Shown: positions 29,210 to 37,347 of the stretch, in pieces
Numbering within the stretch: position 1 is the first letter of the stretch
How the letters are laid out: each line of letters opens with the position of its first letter
Origin: Ancylobacter sp. Lp-2
GTDB lineage: Bacteria; Pseudomonadota; Alphaproteobacteria; Rhizobiales; Xanthobacteraceae
Length of the DNA stretch: 64,000 bases
Assembly (NCBI RefSeq): GCF_020523795.1
Contig: NZ_JAJALI010000002.1
Coordinates: 555,690-619,689, forward strand
Reading direction: 5' to 3'
The notes under the pieces: model-generated
Told to the model about the DNA's origin: nothing
Databases searched by the model: none
The model's input: only the letters and a program-made list of their open reading frames with translations
Position numbers and translations under genes: made by a program

Positions 29210-30955
29210 ATGCGGCTTCCGGGGTTTGTCAGCGCGCAGATCATGCGTGCGGGGGTGGCCATTCTGGTACTGTCGGTCGCGGGCACCGGCGTTGCCGATG
29301 CCGCGGCGAAGAAAAAGAAGGTCAGCCAGCGAAAGCCGGTGGCGGCGCAGGTCGTCGATACGCGATGGCAGACCGGCTATGCCGACATCGTGATCGATGC
29401 CAATACCGGCCGCGTCCTTCACGAGGACAATGCCGACGCCCTGCGGCATCCCGCCTCGCTCACCAAGGTGATGACGCTCTATCTGCTGTTCGAGCAGCTC
29501 CAGGCCGGCAAACTCCGCCTCGAATCCCGCCTTCCCGTCTCGGCCCTTGCCTCGCGGCAGTCGCCGACCAAGCTCGGCCTCAAGGCCGGCTCGACCATTT
29601 CGGTGGAAGACGCGCTTCAGGGGCTGATCACCCGTTCGGCCAATGACGCCGCCATGGTCATCGCCGAAGCCATCGCCGGCGACTCCGATACCTTCGCCGC
29701 GCTGATGACCCGTCGCGCCCGCCAACTCGGCATGTCGCGCACCACCTTCCGGAACCCGAACGGCCTGCCCAACCCGCAGCAGGTCACCACCGCCCGCGAT
29801 CTCGCGGTGCTGGGCCGGGCGATCCAGGAGCGCTTCCCGCGCTACTACGAATATTTCTCGATCCGCTCATTCAATTATCAGGGCGTGGCGATCCGCAACC
29901 ACAACCGCATGTTCGGCCGCCTCGACGGCGTCGACGGCATCAAGACCGGCTACACCAACGCCTCCGGCTTCAACCTGCTCACCAGCGTCAAACGCGACGG
30001 CCGCTACGTCATCGGCGTGGTGCTCGGCGGTGCCAGCGCCACCTCGCGCGACAACCGCATGGCGCAGCTGATCACCGGTACCTTCGACAAGGCCTATGCC
30101 GGCCGCCAGATGGTGGCGCGCATGTCCTCACCGCCGTCGGGCGGCGCCGACCTCGAGCAGGTGGCGGTGGCCCAGGCTGCTCCGGTTCCCACGCCGACCG
30201 CGGCGCCGGCACCGGCGGTCATCCCGGTTCCCTTCGGCCGGCCGAATCTCGCCATGGCCTCGGTCGTCGACACCTCCGCGTCGAACGAGATCGACGAGGA
30301 CACCGCCGAGCAGGCGAACGAGGCCGATCCCGTCACTACCGGCGCCCTGCCGCCGCAGCGCATCGCAATGGTCGCGCCGGCGATGCCGGAGCCCGCCCCT
30401 GCCCGTTCGGCGCCGCTGCCGCCGCCCGCTCCGTCCGTCGGCTCGGTCGCTCCAATCGTCCCAACCGCGGTGAAGACCGTGGCGGTCGCCAAGCCGTCCG
30501 CGCCCGTTGCCGGCTTCTCGAACCAGCCCGGCATTCTCGGCACCCTGTCCTTCGCTCCGTCGATGCCGACCGCCCAGGCGCTGCCCCCGCAGATCGCCCA
30601 GGCTCCCAAGCCGACGCCCACCGCCAAGCCCGTGCGCCTCGCCAGCGCCGATCCGGCGGAAATTCCCCGGCAGATCGCCGAAACGACCTCCCGTGCGACG
30701 GCTGCGCCGCGGTCCGGCTGGGCGATCCAGATCGGCGCCTTCGGCAGCGAGGCCGATGCCCGTGCCCAGCTCGCCAAGGCCAAGGCCAAGGCCGGTTCGG
30801 CGCTCGCCAAGGTCGATCCCTATACCGAGTCGGCGACCAAGGGTTCGTCCACCATCGTGCGGGCCCGCTTCGCCGGCTTCGACGAACAGGCGGCGGCACA
30901 GAAGGCGTGCAAGGCGCTGAAGGGCCAGTTCGGCTGCATGGTCTTCCGCAACTGA
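29210..30955 (+). CDS. D-alanyl-D-alanine carboxypeptidase (PBP5/6-like) with C-terminal SPOR domain
   Basis: A 581-residue exported protein. A signal peptide (about 1-32) is followed by a lysine-rich patch and the penicillin-binding domain, with the active-site motifs SLTK (Ser83, Lys86), SAN (143-145) and KTG (245-247). A proline/alanine-rich linker of about 190 residues (about 300-490) leads to a SPOR domain (about 495-581, GWAIQIGAFGSEADARAQL), which binds denuded septal peptidoglycan. It should remove the terminal D-alanine from pentapeptides and be recruited to division sites. The SPOR fusion is common in Hyphomicrobiales. Confidence 0.94.
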   Translation: MRLPGFVSAQIMRAGVAILVLSVAGTGVADAAAKKKKVSQRKPVAAQVVDTRWQTGYADIVIDANTGRVLHEDNADALRHPASLTKVMTLYLLFEQLQAGKLRLESRLPVSALASRQSPTKLGLKAGSTISVEDALQGLITRSANDAAMVIAEAIAGDSDTFAALMTRRARQLGMSRTTFRNPNGLPNPQQVTTARDLAVLGRAIQERFPRYYEYFSIRSFNYQGVAIRNHNRMFGRLDGVDGIKTGYTNASGFNLLTSVKRDGRYVIGVVLGGASATSRDNRMAQLITGTFDKAYAGRQMVARMSSPPSGGADLEQVAVAQAAPVPTPTAAPAPAVIPVPFGRPNLAMASVVDTSASNEIDEDTAEQANEADPVTTGALPPQRIAMVAPAMPEPAPARSAPLPPPAPSVGSVAPIVPTAVKTVAVAKPSAPVAGFSNQPGILGTLSFAPSMPTAQALPPQIAQAPKPTPTAKPVRLASADPAEIPRQIAETTSRATAAPRSGWAIQIGAFGSEADARAQLAKAKAKAGSALAKVDPYTESATKGSSTIVRARFAGFDEQAAAQKACKALKGQFGCMVFRN

Positions 30956-30965
30956 GTGAGACGAA

Positions 30966-31673
30966 TCAATGGCTGCGGAGCAGGATGTCCTTGGCTTCGT
31001 TCACCCGGGCGGCGAGATAATTCGACCCGCCCTGGTCGGGATGGAGTTTCTTCATAAGGGTGCGATGGGCCTTTCGGATCTCGTCCGCCCCCGCCCCCGG
31101 CTGAAGCCCCAGCACTTCGTAGGCCTGCTGTTCCGTCATCGCTCCGCTCTGCGGCGGCGCAGCGCTCCGCCGGCCCGTCTCGCCCTCAGCGTGTTCACGC
31201 CAACCGGGCGCCCGGCGGTCCAGATAAGCTTCGAGTAGCTGCCGGCTTTCCGCATCGAGCGTCAAGGCGAGGCGCGCGACGTCGCCTACCGGCACGGTAT
31301 CGAGATCGCGTCCGGCCAGCGGACCGATGAGAACGCGGCCCGCGAGCCGGCCGCTGTCATGATCCAGTACCATTTCGAGACTGGGCGTCCGCACCGTCGA
31401 GGAACGGCCGGCGCTGCGGCGCAGACGTGACCAGGGCGATCCTCTGGTGCTGGTACCGAGATTCCAGCCGAGCAGCGACAGGCCGAAAATGCCCAGCGGC
31501 AGCGCGGTTTCGATATGGCCGCGCGCGCCCAGGAAACCGGCCAACAGCACGGCTATCCATCCACCCACGCTGCGCGCGAGGCGGGCAAGACGCTTGGGAT
31601 CGGTGCGCGCGAAGAATTTCAGCCCGTAATAGAGCAGGGCGACAATGGCCGCACCGGCCAGGAGGTTGATCAT
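30966..31673 (-). CDS. Membrane-anchored DnaJ-domain protein
   Basis: A 235-residue protein. Two hydrophobic segments lie at the N-terminus (LLAGAAIVALLYYGLKFF and GWIAVLLAGFLGA); a middle domain follows with GRLAGRVLIGPLAGRDL and SRQLLEAYLDRRAPGWRE. A C-terminal J domain (about 178-235) contains YEVLGLQPGAG and the HPD motif in KKLHPDQGGS. The topology and J domain resemble TIM14/Pam18-like proteins. The J domain should stimulate DnaK at the membrane. Its ATG overlaps the VWA gene stop by four bases, so the two are coupled. Confidence 0.88.
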   Translation of the reverse strand: MINLLAGAAIVALLYYGLKFFARTDPKRLARLARSVGGWIAVLLAGFLGARGHIETALPLGIFGLSLLGWNLGTSTRGSPWSRLRRSAGRSSTVRTPSLEMVLDHDSGRLAGRVLIGPLAGRDLDTVPVGDVARLALTLDAESRQLLEAYLDRRAPGWREHAEGETGRRSAAPPQSGAMTEQQAYEVLGLQPGAGADEIRKAHRTLMKKLHPDQGGSNYLAARVNEAKDILLRSH

Positions 31674-32428
31674 CGCGTCTCCGAATGCGGTCCGGACATC
31701 GCCGCCAGCAGTTGCCGGGCTGCGGGCGACGATTTCGCCAGCGCCGTGAGGGCCTGCTGCCCGCCAGCGGCGTAGCGCGCGGCGGCACGCAGCAGCGCGG
31801 CGAGTTGCTCCGCCGCCCCGGCATCGAAGCGGCACCAGGCGCCGCCGGTAAGCCGGGCAATCTCCCGGAAGCCGCGCTCGGCCACCGGATCGCGACCTTC
31901 CTGGAACAGGAACACCGGCACGCCCCGCAGGGCGAGGGGCCCGGCCTTGGCGCAGAGATCGTCCAGCGCCTCCTCCATGGCGTCGCCGACGAAGACGACG
32001 GCTCCGACCCGCCCGCGCTCGCACTCATTGCCGGCGTGGGCAAGCACCCGGCCGATCTGGGTCCGTCCGCCGCGGCAGTCGATCCGCGCCATCAGCTCTC
32101 CCAGCCGCCGGCCGTCGCCGACCCAGCTGGACGACCGGCACTCCTGGAGGCCGCGGTAATAGACCAGTTGCATGTCCAGCCCGCCAATGGCGGCCGCCTC
32201 GTCGAACATGCCGGCCTGCAGCGTGCAGGCGAGGTCCCAGGTCGGCTGGCGGCTCATGGTGGCGTCGAGCGCGAAGATCAGCCGCCCGCGCCCCTGCCCC
32301 GGCATCGGGGAGCGCGCCGCCACCTCGGCCAGAAAGGCGTTCACCGCCGCTCCGGCCGGAGCGGTCGACGGGGCGATCTTCGGTCCGGTGACCGGAGGCT
32401 TCGAGGTGGGATGTCGGTCGGTGGCCAT
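31670..32428 (-). CDS. VWA-domain protein coupled to the DnaJ-domain gene
   Basis: The start at the ATG at 32428 gives 252 residues; a TTG three codons upstream is open. A von Willebrand factor A domain fills most of the protein: the MIDAS motif reads DATMS (D-x-T-x-S) after GRLIFAL, followed by GGRTQIGR and VFVGDAMEE, which supply the other metal ligands. The C-terminus is alanine-rich and helical. It is cytoplasmic. The tight coupling to a membrane J protein suggests the two act together, perhaps in chaperoning or assembling a membrane complex (inference). Confidence 0.82.
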   Translation of the reverse strand: MATDRHPTSKPPVTGPKIAPSTAPAGAAVNAFLAEVAARSPMPGQGRGRLIFALDATMSRQPTWDLACTLQAGMFDEAAAIGGLDMQLVYYRGLQECRSSSWVGDGRRLGELMARIDCRGGRTQIGRVLAHAGNECERGRVGAVVFVGDAMEEALDDLCAKAGPLALRGVPVFLFQEGRDPVAERGFREIARLTGGAWCRFDAGAAEQLAALLRAAARYAAGGQQALTALAKSSPAARQLLAAMSGPHSETR

Positions 32429-32585
32429 GGGGTTCAATCGCGATTCGGCGGAGATACTAAACCGGCTCTGGCGTTACGTGGGAGGCGGGTGCCGCGGCAG
32501 CAAGGCGCGGTTGACGGGCAGTTGACCGCCCGGGCGCCGCTGCTAGGTTCCCCGCCCGCATTCAGGAGCGCAGGGACGGGCAGCC

Positions 32586-33437
32586 GTGACCGACATCGAA
32601 ACCCTTCATACCGTTGCCGAGCTTCGCGCCCGGGTGCGCGCCTGGCGAGCCAATGGCGAACGTGTCGCGCTGGTACCCACCATGGGCGCGCTTCATGCCG
32701 GGCATGTCGCGCTCATGGAGGCCGCGCACCGGCATGCCGACCGGATCGTGGTGTCGATCTTCGTCAATCCGACCCAGTTCGCTCCCACCGAGGATCTCGC
32801 GCGCTACCCGCGCACGTTGGACGCCGACCGGGACAAGGCGTCCGCCGCCGGTGTGGATGTGGCCTTTGCGCCAGATGCCGTTGAAATGTACCCGAACGGT
32901 TTCGCCACAACCGTGTCGCTCGCCGGCCCGGCGCTCGGCCTGGAGACCGACTTCCGCCCCACCCATTTCGCCGGCGTCGCCACCGTGGTGGCCAAGCTGT
33001 TCACCCAGACCACGCCCGACGTCGCCCTGTTCGGCGAGAAGGATTATCAGCAGCTTGCCGTCGTCACCCGCATGGCACGCGACCTCGACCTGCCGGTGCA
33101 GGTAATCGGCGTGCCCACCGTACGTGAATCCGACGGTCTCGCCCTCTCCTCTCGCAATATCTATCTGAGCGCCGAGGAACGGCGCACGGCACCGCTGCTA
33201 TACAGGGCCTTGAACGAAGCCGCCGGGGCCATTCGCTCGGGGCTTCCCGTGGCCGGTGCGATCGAAGCCGCCCGCGACGCGGTGCGGCAAGGCGGTTTTG
33301 CGCTGGATTATCTGGACGCGCGCCACGCCGAGACGCTGGCGCCGATTGCCGCTCTCGGCGACGGGCCGATCCGCCTCCTCGTCGCCGCGCGACTGGGCGC
33401 GACCCGGCTCATCGACAATATCCCGGTGCCCGACTAG
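32586..33437 (+). CDS. panC: Pantoate--beta-alanine ligase
   Basis: A 283-residue pantothenate synthetase, started by the GTG at 32586. The nucleotidyltransferase motifs are clear: TMGALHAGHVALM (HIGH-like), FVNPTQFAPTEDLARYPRT, FGEKDYQQL, and LSSRNIYLS (KMSKS-like). It joins pantoate and beta-alanine using ATP in coenzyme A synthesis. panB and panD are not adjacent. Its stop overlaps the convergent small membrane protein gene by four bases. Confidence 0.96.
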   Translation: MTDIETLHTVAELRARVRAWRANGERVALVPTMGALHAGHVALMEAAHRHADRIVVSIFVNPTQFAPTEDLARYPRTLDADRDKASAAGVDVAFAPDAVEMYPNGFATTVSLAGPALGLETDFRPTHFAGVATVVAKLFTQTTPDVALFGEKDYQQLAVVTRMARDLDLPVQVIGVPTVRESDGLALSSRNIYLSAEERRTAPLLYRALNEAAGAIRSGLPVAGAIEAARDAVRQGGFALDYLDARHAETLAPIAALGDGPIRLLVAARLGATRLIDNIPVPD

Positions 33438-33637
33438 ACGCTCAGATACGCCACCATCATGCCGGCGATGACGAGAAGCAGGCCGATTCCCAGCACGTAG
33501 CGCATGGGACGGACCTCGGTCGCCTGGCGCTCCTTCGTCTTCGCCTCGACGACGACCTGTCCGCTTTCCAGCACCTGGCGTTCTTCGGAAACCGCCTGAT
33601 TCTGCTTCAGTCCCGCATTGTCCGTGTTCTGAGCCAT
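33434..33637 (-). CDS. Small single-pass membrane protein, 67 residues
   Basis: The frame begins at the ATG at 33637 behind a strong AGGAGG. The polar N-terminal half (KQNQAVSEERQVLESG) is followed by one C-terminal transmembrane segment (RYVLGIGLLLVIAGMMVAYL, about residues 46-65), so it is likely tail-anchored with a cytoplasmic N-terminus. No family is recognised. It is 68 bases downstream of the DUF1489 gene in the same direction. Confidence 0.7.
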   Translation of the reverse strand: MAQNTDNAGLKQNQAVSEERQVLESGQVVVEAKTKERQATEVRPMRYVLGIGLLLVIAGMMVAYLSV

Positions 33638-33705
33638 CTCTGCCTCCTGCGATTGGATTTCCGCAGGGACAACGTCGCAAGCGACCGTTTCGGTTCCATC
33701 CGACG

Positions 33706-34137
33706 TCAGAGCAGACCGAGCGATCGCAGCTCCCGGCGCAGTTCGTCGGGCAGCACGGCCGCCTGCTCGCCCACCAGATCCGACGGCGCATCCTTGGAGG
33801 CGAGATAGCGCCATCCCTGGAAGGGCCGGCTCGGCCGCGGCTCCACCCGATGCAGGATCGGCTCCAGCACCAGATGGCAGCGGCGGATGCCGTCGGAATC
33901 GACGAAGGGGCGGACGGCGGTCAGCCGCTGGCGGCACGCCACCTCGCCCTTGATCACCCAGTAGAGCGAGCCGCCATCCAGCAGTTCCTCGGTGCGGGTC
34001 GGCACCATGCGGGTGGTGTGCGTCTGCTCGACGGCAAGGCCGCGCGCATCCCGCGCGGCCAGCGTCTCGGCGATCCACTCCTCGAGATCCTTGATCGATT
34101 CGGCTCCGACACAGAGCTTGAGCAGGTTCAACGGCAT
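33706..34137 (-). CDS. DUF1489 family protein
   Basis: The start at 34137 (MPLNLLKLCVGAESIKDLEEWI) matches the family start. The 143-residue soluble protein has the DUF1489 pattern, including THTTRMVPTRTEELLDGGSLYWVIKG and PFQGWRYL near the end. The family is restricted mainly to alphaproteobacteria and has no known function. It is downstream of the glutathione S-transferase gene and probably in the same operon. Confidence 0.88.
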   Translation of the reverse strand: MPLNLLKLCVGAESIKDLEEWIAETLAARDARGLAVEQTHTTRMVPTRTEELLDGGSLYWVIKGEVACRQRLTAVRPFVDSDGIRRCHLVLEPILHRVEPRPSRPFQGWRYLASKDAPSDLVGEQAAVLPDELRRELRSLGLL

Positions 34138-34197
34138 GCGGGTCTCGAAAAGCAACGGGATCGAGGAGCCACGCGGCCGGGGCCGGTGGACGGCCTC

Positions 34198-34872
34198 CTA
34201 TACGCGCTTCACCACGGGCCAGTCGACCTCGTCCTCCGGCAGCAATTGCTCTTCTTCCAGCGCCGCGGCCTTCCATTCGACGAAGGCCGGATGCGCATGG
34301 ATCGCCTCCACATAGGCGGCGACCACCGCGTCGACCGGCAGATCGTAGGTACGGATACGGGTGGCGACCGGCGCATACATCGCATCGGCACCGCTGAAGG
34401 CACCAAACAGGAAATCGCCGCCGGCGCCGAAGCGCTCGCGCGCCGTCCGCCAGCGGGCGGCGAGGCCCGCGAGATCGGCGGCCGCCTTGTCGGAAAGCGC
34501 GAGCGGCTCCACCGGCCGCCACAGATTCATCGGCACGACCGAGCGCAGGGCGCCGAAGCCGCCATGCATCTCCGTGGCGATCGAGCGGGCATGAGCGCGC
34601 GCTACCGGCTCGGCGGGCCAGATCGCCTTGTCGGGAAACCGCTCGGCGATATGTTCGATGATGGCCAGCGACTCCCACACCGCCGCCTCGCCGTCGAGCA
34701 GCAGCGGCACCCGCTTCGCCGGCGAATGCACGCCGATCCGGGCCTTGAAATCGGGGTCGCCGAGCAGCACCACTTCTTCCGCGAAGGGGATGTCGAACGC
34801 CTTGAGCAGCAGCCAGGGCCGCAGCGACCAGGACGAATAATTCTTATTTCCGATCAACAGCTTCAGTGCCAT
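34198..34872 (-). CDS. Glutathione S-transferase family protein
   Basis: The start at 34872 follows GAGGAGGGG. The 224-residue protein has an N-terminal thioredoxin-like domain (LLIGNKNYSSWSLRPWLLLKAF, with the cis-proline region KRVPLLLDG and the glutathione motif ES) and an all-helical C-terminal domain. The SSWSLR segment, with a serine as candidate catalytic residue, resembles the zeta/beta-like bacterial group. The substrate is unknown. Confidence 0.9.
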   Translation of the reverse strand: MALKLLIGNKNYSSWSLRPWLLLKAFDIPFAEEVVLLGDPDFKARIGVHSPAKRVPLLLDGEAAVWESLAIIEHIAERFPDKAIWPAEPVARAHARSIATEMHGGFGALRSVVPMNLWRPVEPLALSDKAAADLAGLAARWRTARERFGAGGDFLFGAFSGADAMYAPVATRIRTYDLPVDAVVAAYVEAIHAHPAFVEWKAAALEEEQLLPEDEVDWPVVKRV

Positions 34873-35108
34873 CAGCCCCTCCTCGCGCGCTCCGCGTTTC
34901 ATGCCAGAGTGGAGTGGCACGACGTCACGGACAAGCGAAGAGCTGTCATGGCGCCCATCAGCGTCGATGATTCATTGCATGAGGATCGGGCGCCAAGTCT
35001 CGGCTGGCAGCCCTCAATCGTCCCGGCCGGCGGGCCCAAACAATAGACCCTCGCTCGGCGGCCGCCATCAACGGCCGGTACCGTGCCGGATCAGCTCGGG
35101 ATCGGCGA

Positions 35109-35234
35109 TCAGCCAACCACCGCGTTCGCGCCACCAAAGCCGCCGAACAGATAGACGAGGGCAATGCCCGCCAGGAAAGCGACGACAGCCCAACGCGCAA
35201 CTCCCCAACAGGAGCGCTCGGTAAGGGAATTCAT
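35109..35234 (-). CDS. 41-residue putative membrane micro-protein
   Basis: A frame of 42 codons starts at the ATG at 35234, with GGAG seven bases upstream. The product starts MNSLTERSCWGVARW and has one transmembrane segment (VVAFLAGIALVYLFGGF, about residues 17-33), then a short glycine-rich tail. The good ribosome site and clean topology support it; conservation has not been tested. It stands alone between the GST gene and the DUF599 gene. In the rest of 34873-35512 I saw no gene. Confidence 0.5.
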   Translation of the reverse strand: MNSLTERSCWGVARWAVVAFLAGIALVYLFGGFGGANAVVG

Positions 35235-35301
35235 TCTTAACTCCGGATATTCCCGTTTCACCGCTCGAAGGCCGGAACAAGACATCAGCCATATGCGGAC
35301 T

Positions 35302-35321
35302 GTTTCAATATTTAATGAAAC
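35302..35321. promoter_or_regulatory. Perfect inverted repeat in the AT-rich region before the DUF599 gene
   Basis: GTTTCA at 35302-35307 and TGAAAC at 35316-35321 enclose an AT-only spacer of eight bases. It lies between the divergent micro-protein and DUF599 genes and is a candidate operator or promoter element. Confidence 0.3.
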
Positions 35322-35512
35322 GTTACTGTCCGTGCAATCGCGTTACGGAAGCCGCGCACTGCATAATGCACATATCTGGTGCGCAAATAACGCATGCCCG
35401 CTTTTTGCACATCGGCCTTTTGCGGTTGTCTTGAAAGCCCTTTCGGAGCTTATCACGATGGCATCGGCAGGCGGCGGGTTCGCCGAATCGGCTTCAGGGA
35501 ATCACATCAGAA

Positions 35513-36226
35513 ATGGAAGCCAAGTCCGTGATCGGCTTTTCCTATCTCGACTATGGCGCGCTCGCGGTCTTCGCCCTGGCCTGGTTTGCCTATCATCAGC
35601 TGATGGAAGGTCACTGGGCGGAGGGACGCACGCTCAACCAGCGCATGGATGCCTTCCGGCACGAGTGGATGCAGAGGATGCTGGCGCGCGAGAATCGCAT
35701 CGTCGACACCCAGATCGTCGCCGCGCTGCAAAACGGCACCGCTTTCTTCGCCTCGACGTCGCTGCTCGCCATCGGCGCCTCGCTGGCGATTCTGCGCTCC
35801 ACCGAAGAGGTGCTGGCCATCTTCTCCCACTTGCCGATGGTGCAGATCGATCGGGCGGGCTGGGAGATCAAGACGCTGGGCATCACCCTGATCTTCGCCC
35901 ATGTCTTCTTCAAGTTCGCCTGGGCGTATCGGCTGTTCAATTACACCGCGATCCTGCTCGGCTCGACGCCGCCTCCCGCGGAAGCCGCGACGCCGCAGGC
36001 GCAGGCGCATGTCGCCAGGCTGGCGCGCATGGCGACCCTCGCCGGGCGGCACTTCAACCGGGGGCAACGCTCCTTCTTCTTCGCCATAGCCTATCTCGGC
36101 TGGTACATTAACGGCTGGGTACTCATCATGGGGACGATCGCGATCTTCGTGGTGATGCTGAACCGCCAGTTCGGGCGCGACTCGCACTGGGTGCTCGACG
36201 AGACCGCTACCTTGGAAAACTCATGA
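35513..36226 (+). CDS. DUF599 family membrane protein
   Basis: A 237-residue protein with about four transmembrane segments (YLDYGALAVFALAWFAYH, FFASTSLLAIGASLAIL, LGITLIFAHVFFKFAWAYRLFNY and the C-terminal WVLIMGTIAIFVVML). The family hallmark MLARENRIVDTQIVAALQNGTAFF is present. Its function is unknown. The next gene overlaps its stop by four bases, so the two are co-translated. Confidence 0.88.
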   Translation: MEAKSVIGFSYLDYGALAVFALAWFAYHQLMEGHWAEGRTLNQRMDAFRHEWMQRMLARENRIVDTQIVAALQNGTAFFASTSLLAIGASLAILRSTEEVLAIFSHLPMVQIDRAGWEIKTLGITLIFAHVFFKFAWAYRLFNYTAILLGSTPPPAEAATPQAQAHVARLARMATLAGRHFNRGQRSFFFAIAYLGWYINGWVLIMGTIAIFVVMLNRQFGRDSHWVLDETATLENS

Positions 36227-36522
36227 CCGACGCCGCGCCTTCCACCCTGCCCTCCGAAAGCGACATCGAGGCGGCGATCCATGCCGCGCTGGACGGTGCC
36301 GCCCGCACCATCGGCCCGGAAACCCTGGCGCGCGCGCTGATGCCGGACGGCAAGTGGCAGGCCGTGCTGCCGATGGTCCGGCGCGTCGCGGTGCGTCTGG
36401 CGAAGGAAGGCACGCTCGGCATCTATCGCAAGGGTAAGCCCGTCGACCCCGCGGATTTCCGCGGCGTCTACCGGCTCGGACCGCCGGCGACGGCAGCCAC
36501 GGAAGCTCCCATAGAGGACTGA
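36223..36522 (+). CDS. DUF3253 family protein
   Basis: A 99-residue cytoplasmic protein that begins four bases before the stop of the DUF599 gene (ATGA). It matches DUF3253 (ESDIEAAIHAALDGAARTIGPETLARAL, then GIYRKGKPVDPADFRGVYRL) and is probably a winged-helix fold. The function is unknown. Confidence 0.85.
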   Translation: MTDAAPSTLPSESDIEAAIHAALDGAARTIGPETLARALMPDGKWQAVLPMVRRVAVRLAKEGTLGIYRKGKPVDPADFRGVYRLGPPATAATEAPIED

Positions 36523-36537
36523 TGCGCCGCGCAGGCG

Positions 36538-37347
36538 TTATGTGGTCGGCCCGGGGAACAGCACGCCGATGCGCCCGGTGATCCGGTAGGCGATCAGGCC
36601 GATCCACTCGCGCAGCGCCGCATCGGTCATTTCCAGCCCCTCGCTCACCCGCGCGAAGGGCCGGGTCCATTGCGGTGTCCCCGCCGTGCGGTAATCGACG
36701 GGATAGGCGACGACCGGGAAACCGGCCGCCTCGAAGCATCCGATGGCGCGCGGCATGTGCAGCGCCGAGGTGACCAGCAGCCAGCGCTCGCCGGGCGCCG
36801 GCCGGGCCAGATCACGCGACAGAGCGGCGTTCTCGGCGGTGTTGCGCGAGGCGGCCTCGAATAGGACGCGGGCCGGGTCGACGCCGAGCTGCGGCAGCAG
36901 CATGCGCACCACATCAGCTTCCGACAGGGAGGGCTTCTCGAAATCGCCGCTGCCGCCGGAGAACAGGATACGCGCCTGCGGATAGCGCCGCGACAGATCG
37001 GCGAGCGCGATCAGACGCTCGCCCGCCTGGGTCAGCGCGGGCTGCCCGCGCGCCGCGGTGATGTCTGGCCGCTCGCTGCCGCCCAGCACCACCACGCCGA
37101 CGATGGGCCGGCCGTCATCGACGAAGCTGGGGAAGCGGTTTTCCAGCGGCACAGCCAGCACCCGGCCGACGGGACCCAGGCCGCAGATCAGCAGGCCGAC
37201 GATGCCGAGCGCCATCATCCACCATCCGGTCCGGCGCCGGCGCAGGCTCACCAGCAGGCCGAGCCCGGCAAGGAGGGCAAGCGCGCTGGAGGGCACCGCC
37301 AGCATCCACAGCAGCTTGGCGGCGTAGAAGAAGGCGGAGCCCTCCAT
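36538..37347 (-). CDS. YdcF/ElyC family protein (DUF218)
   Basis: A 269-residue protein with two N-terminal transmembrane segments (AKLLWMLAVPSSALALLAGLGLLV and MMALGIVGLLICGLGPVG) and a DUF218 domain (VVVLGGSERPDI, FSGGSGDFEKPSLSEADVVRMLL, ASRNTAENAA, LVTSALHMPRA). ElyC-type proteins act in envelope polymer or lipid-carrier metabolism. Its start shares one base with the stop of the GGDEF-EAL gene (TGATG), so its translation is coupled to that signalling protein. Confidence 0.88.
   Translation of the reverse strand: MEGSAFFYAAKLLWMLAVPSSALALLAGLGLLVSLRRRRTGWWMMALGIVGLLICGLGPVGRVLAVPLENRFPSFVDDGRPIVGVVVLGGSERPDITAARGQPALTQAGERLIALADLSRRYPQARILFSGGSGDFEKPSLSEADVVRMLLPQLGVDPARVLFEAASRNTAENAALSRDLARPAPGERWLLVTSALHMPRAIGCFEAAGFPVVAYPVDYRTAGTPQWTRPFARVSEGLEMTDAALREWIGLIAYRITGRIGVLFPGPTT

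Noticed and set aside
34850..35046. Extra small frame on the plus strand after the GST gene
   Set aside because: It lacks a ribosome site and a recognisable pattern and overlaps the GST promoter.
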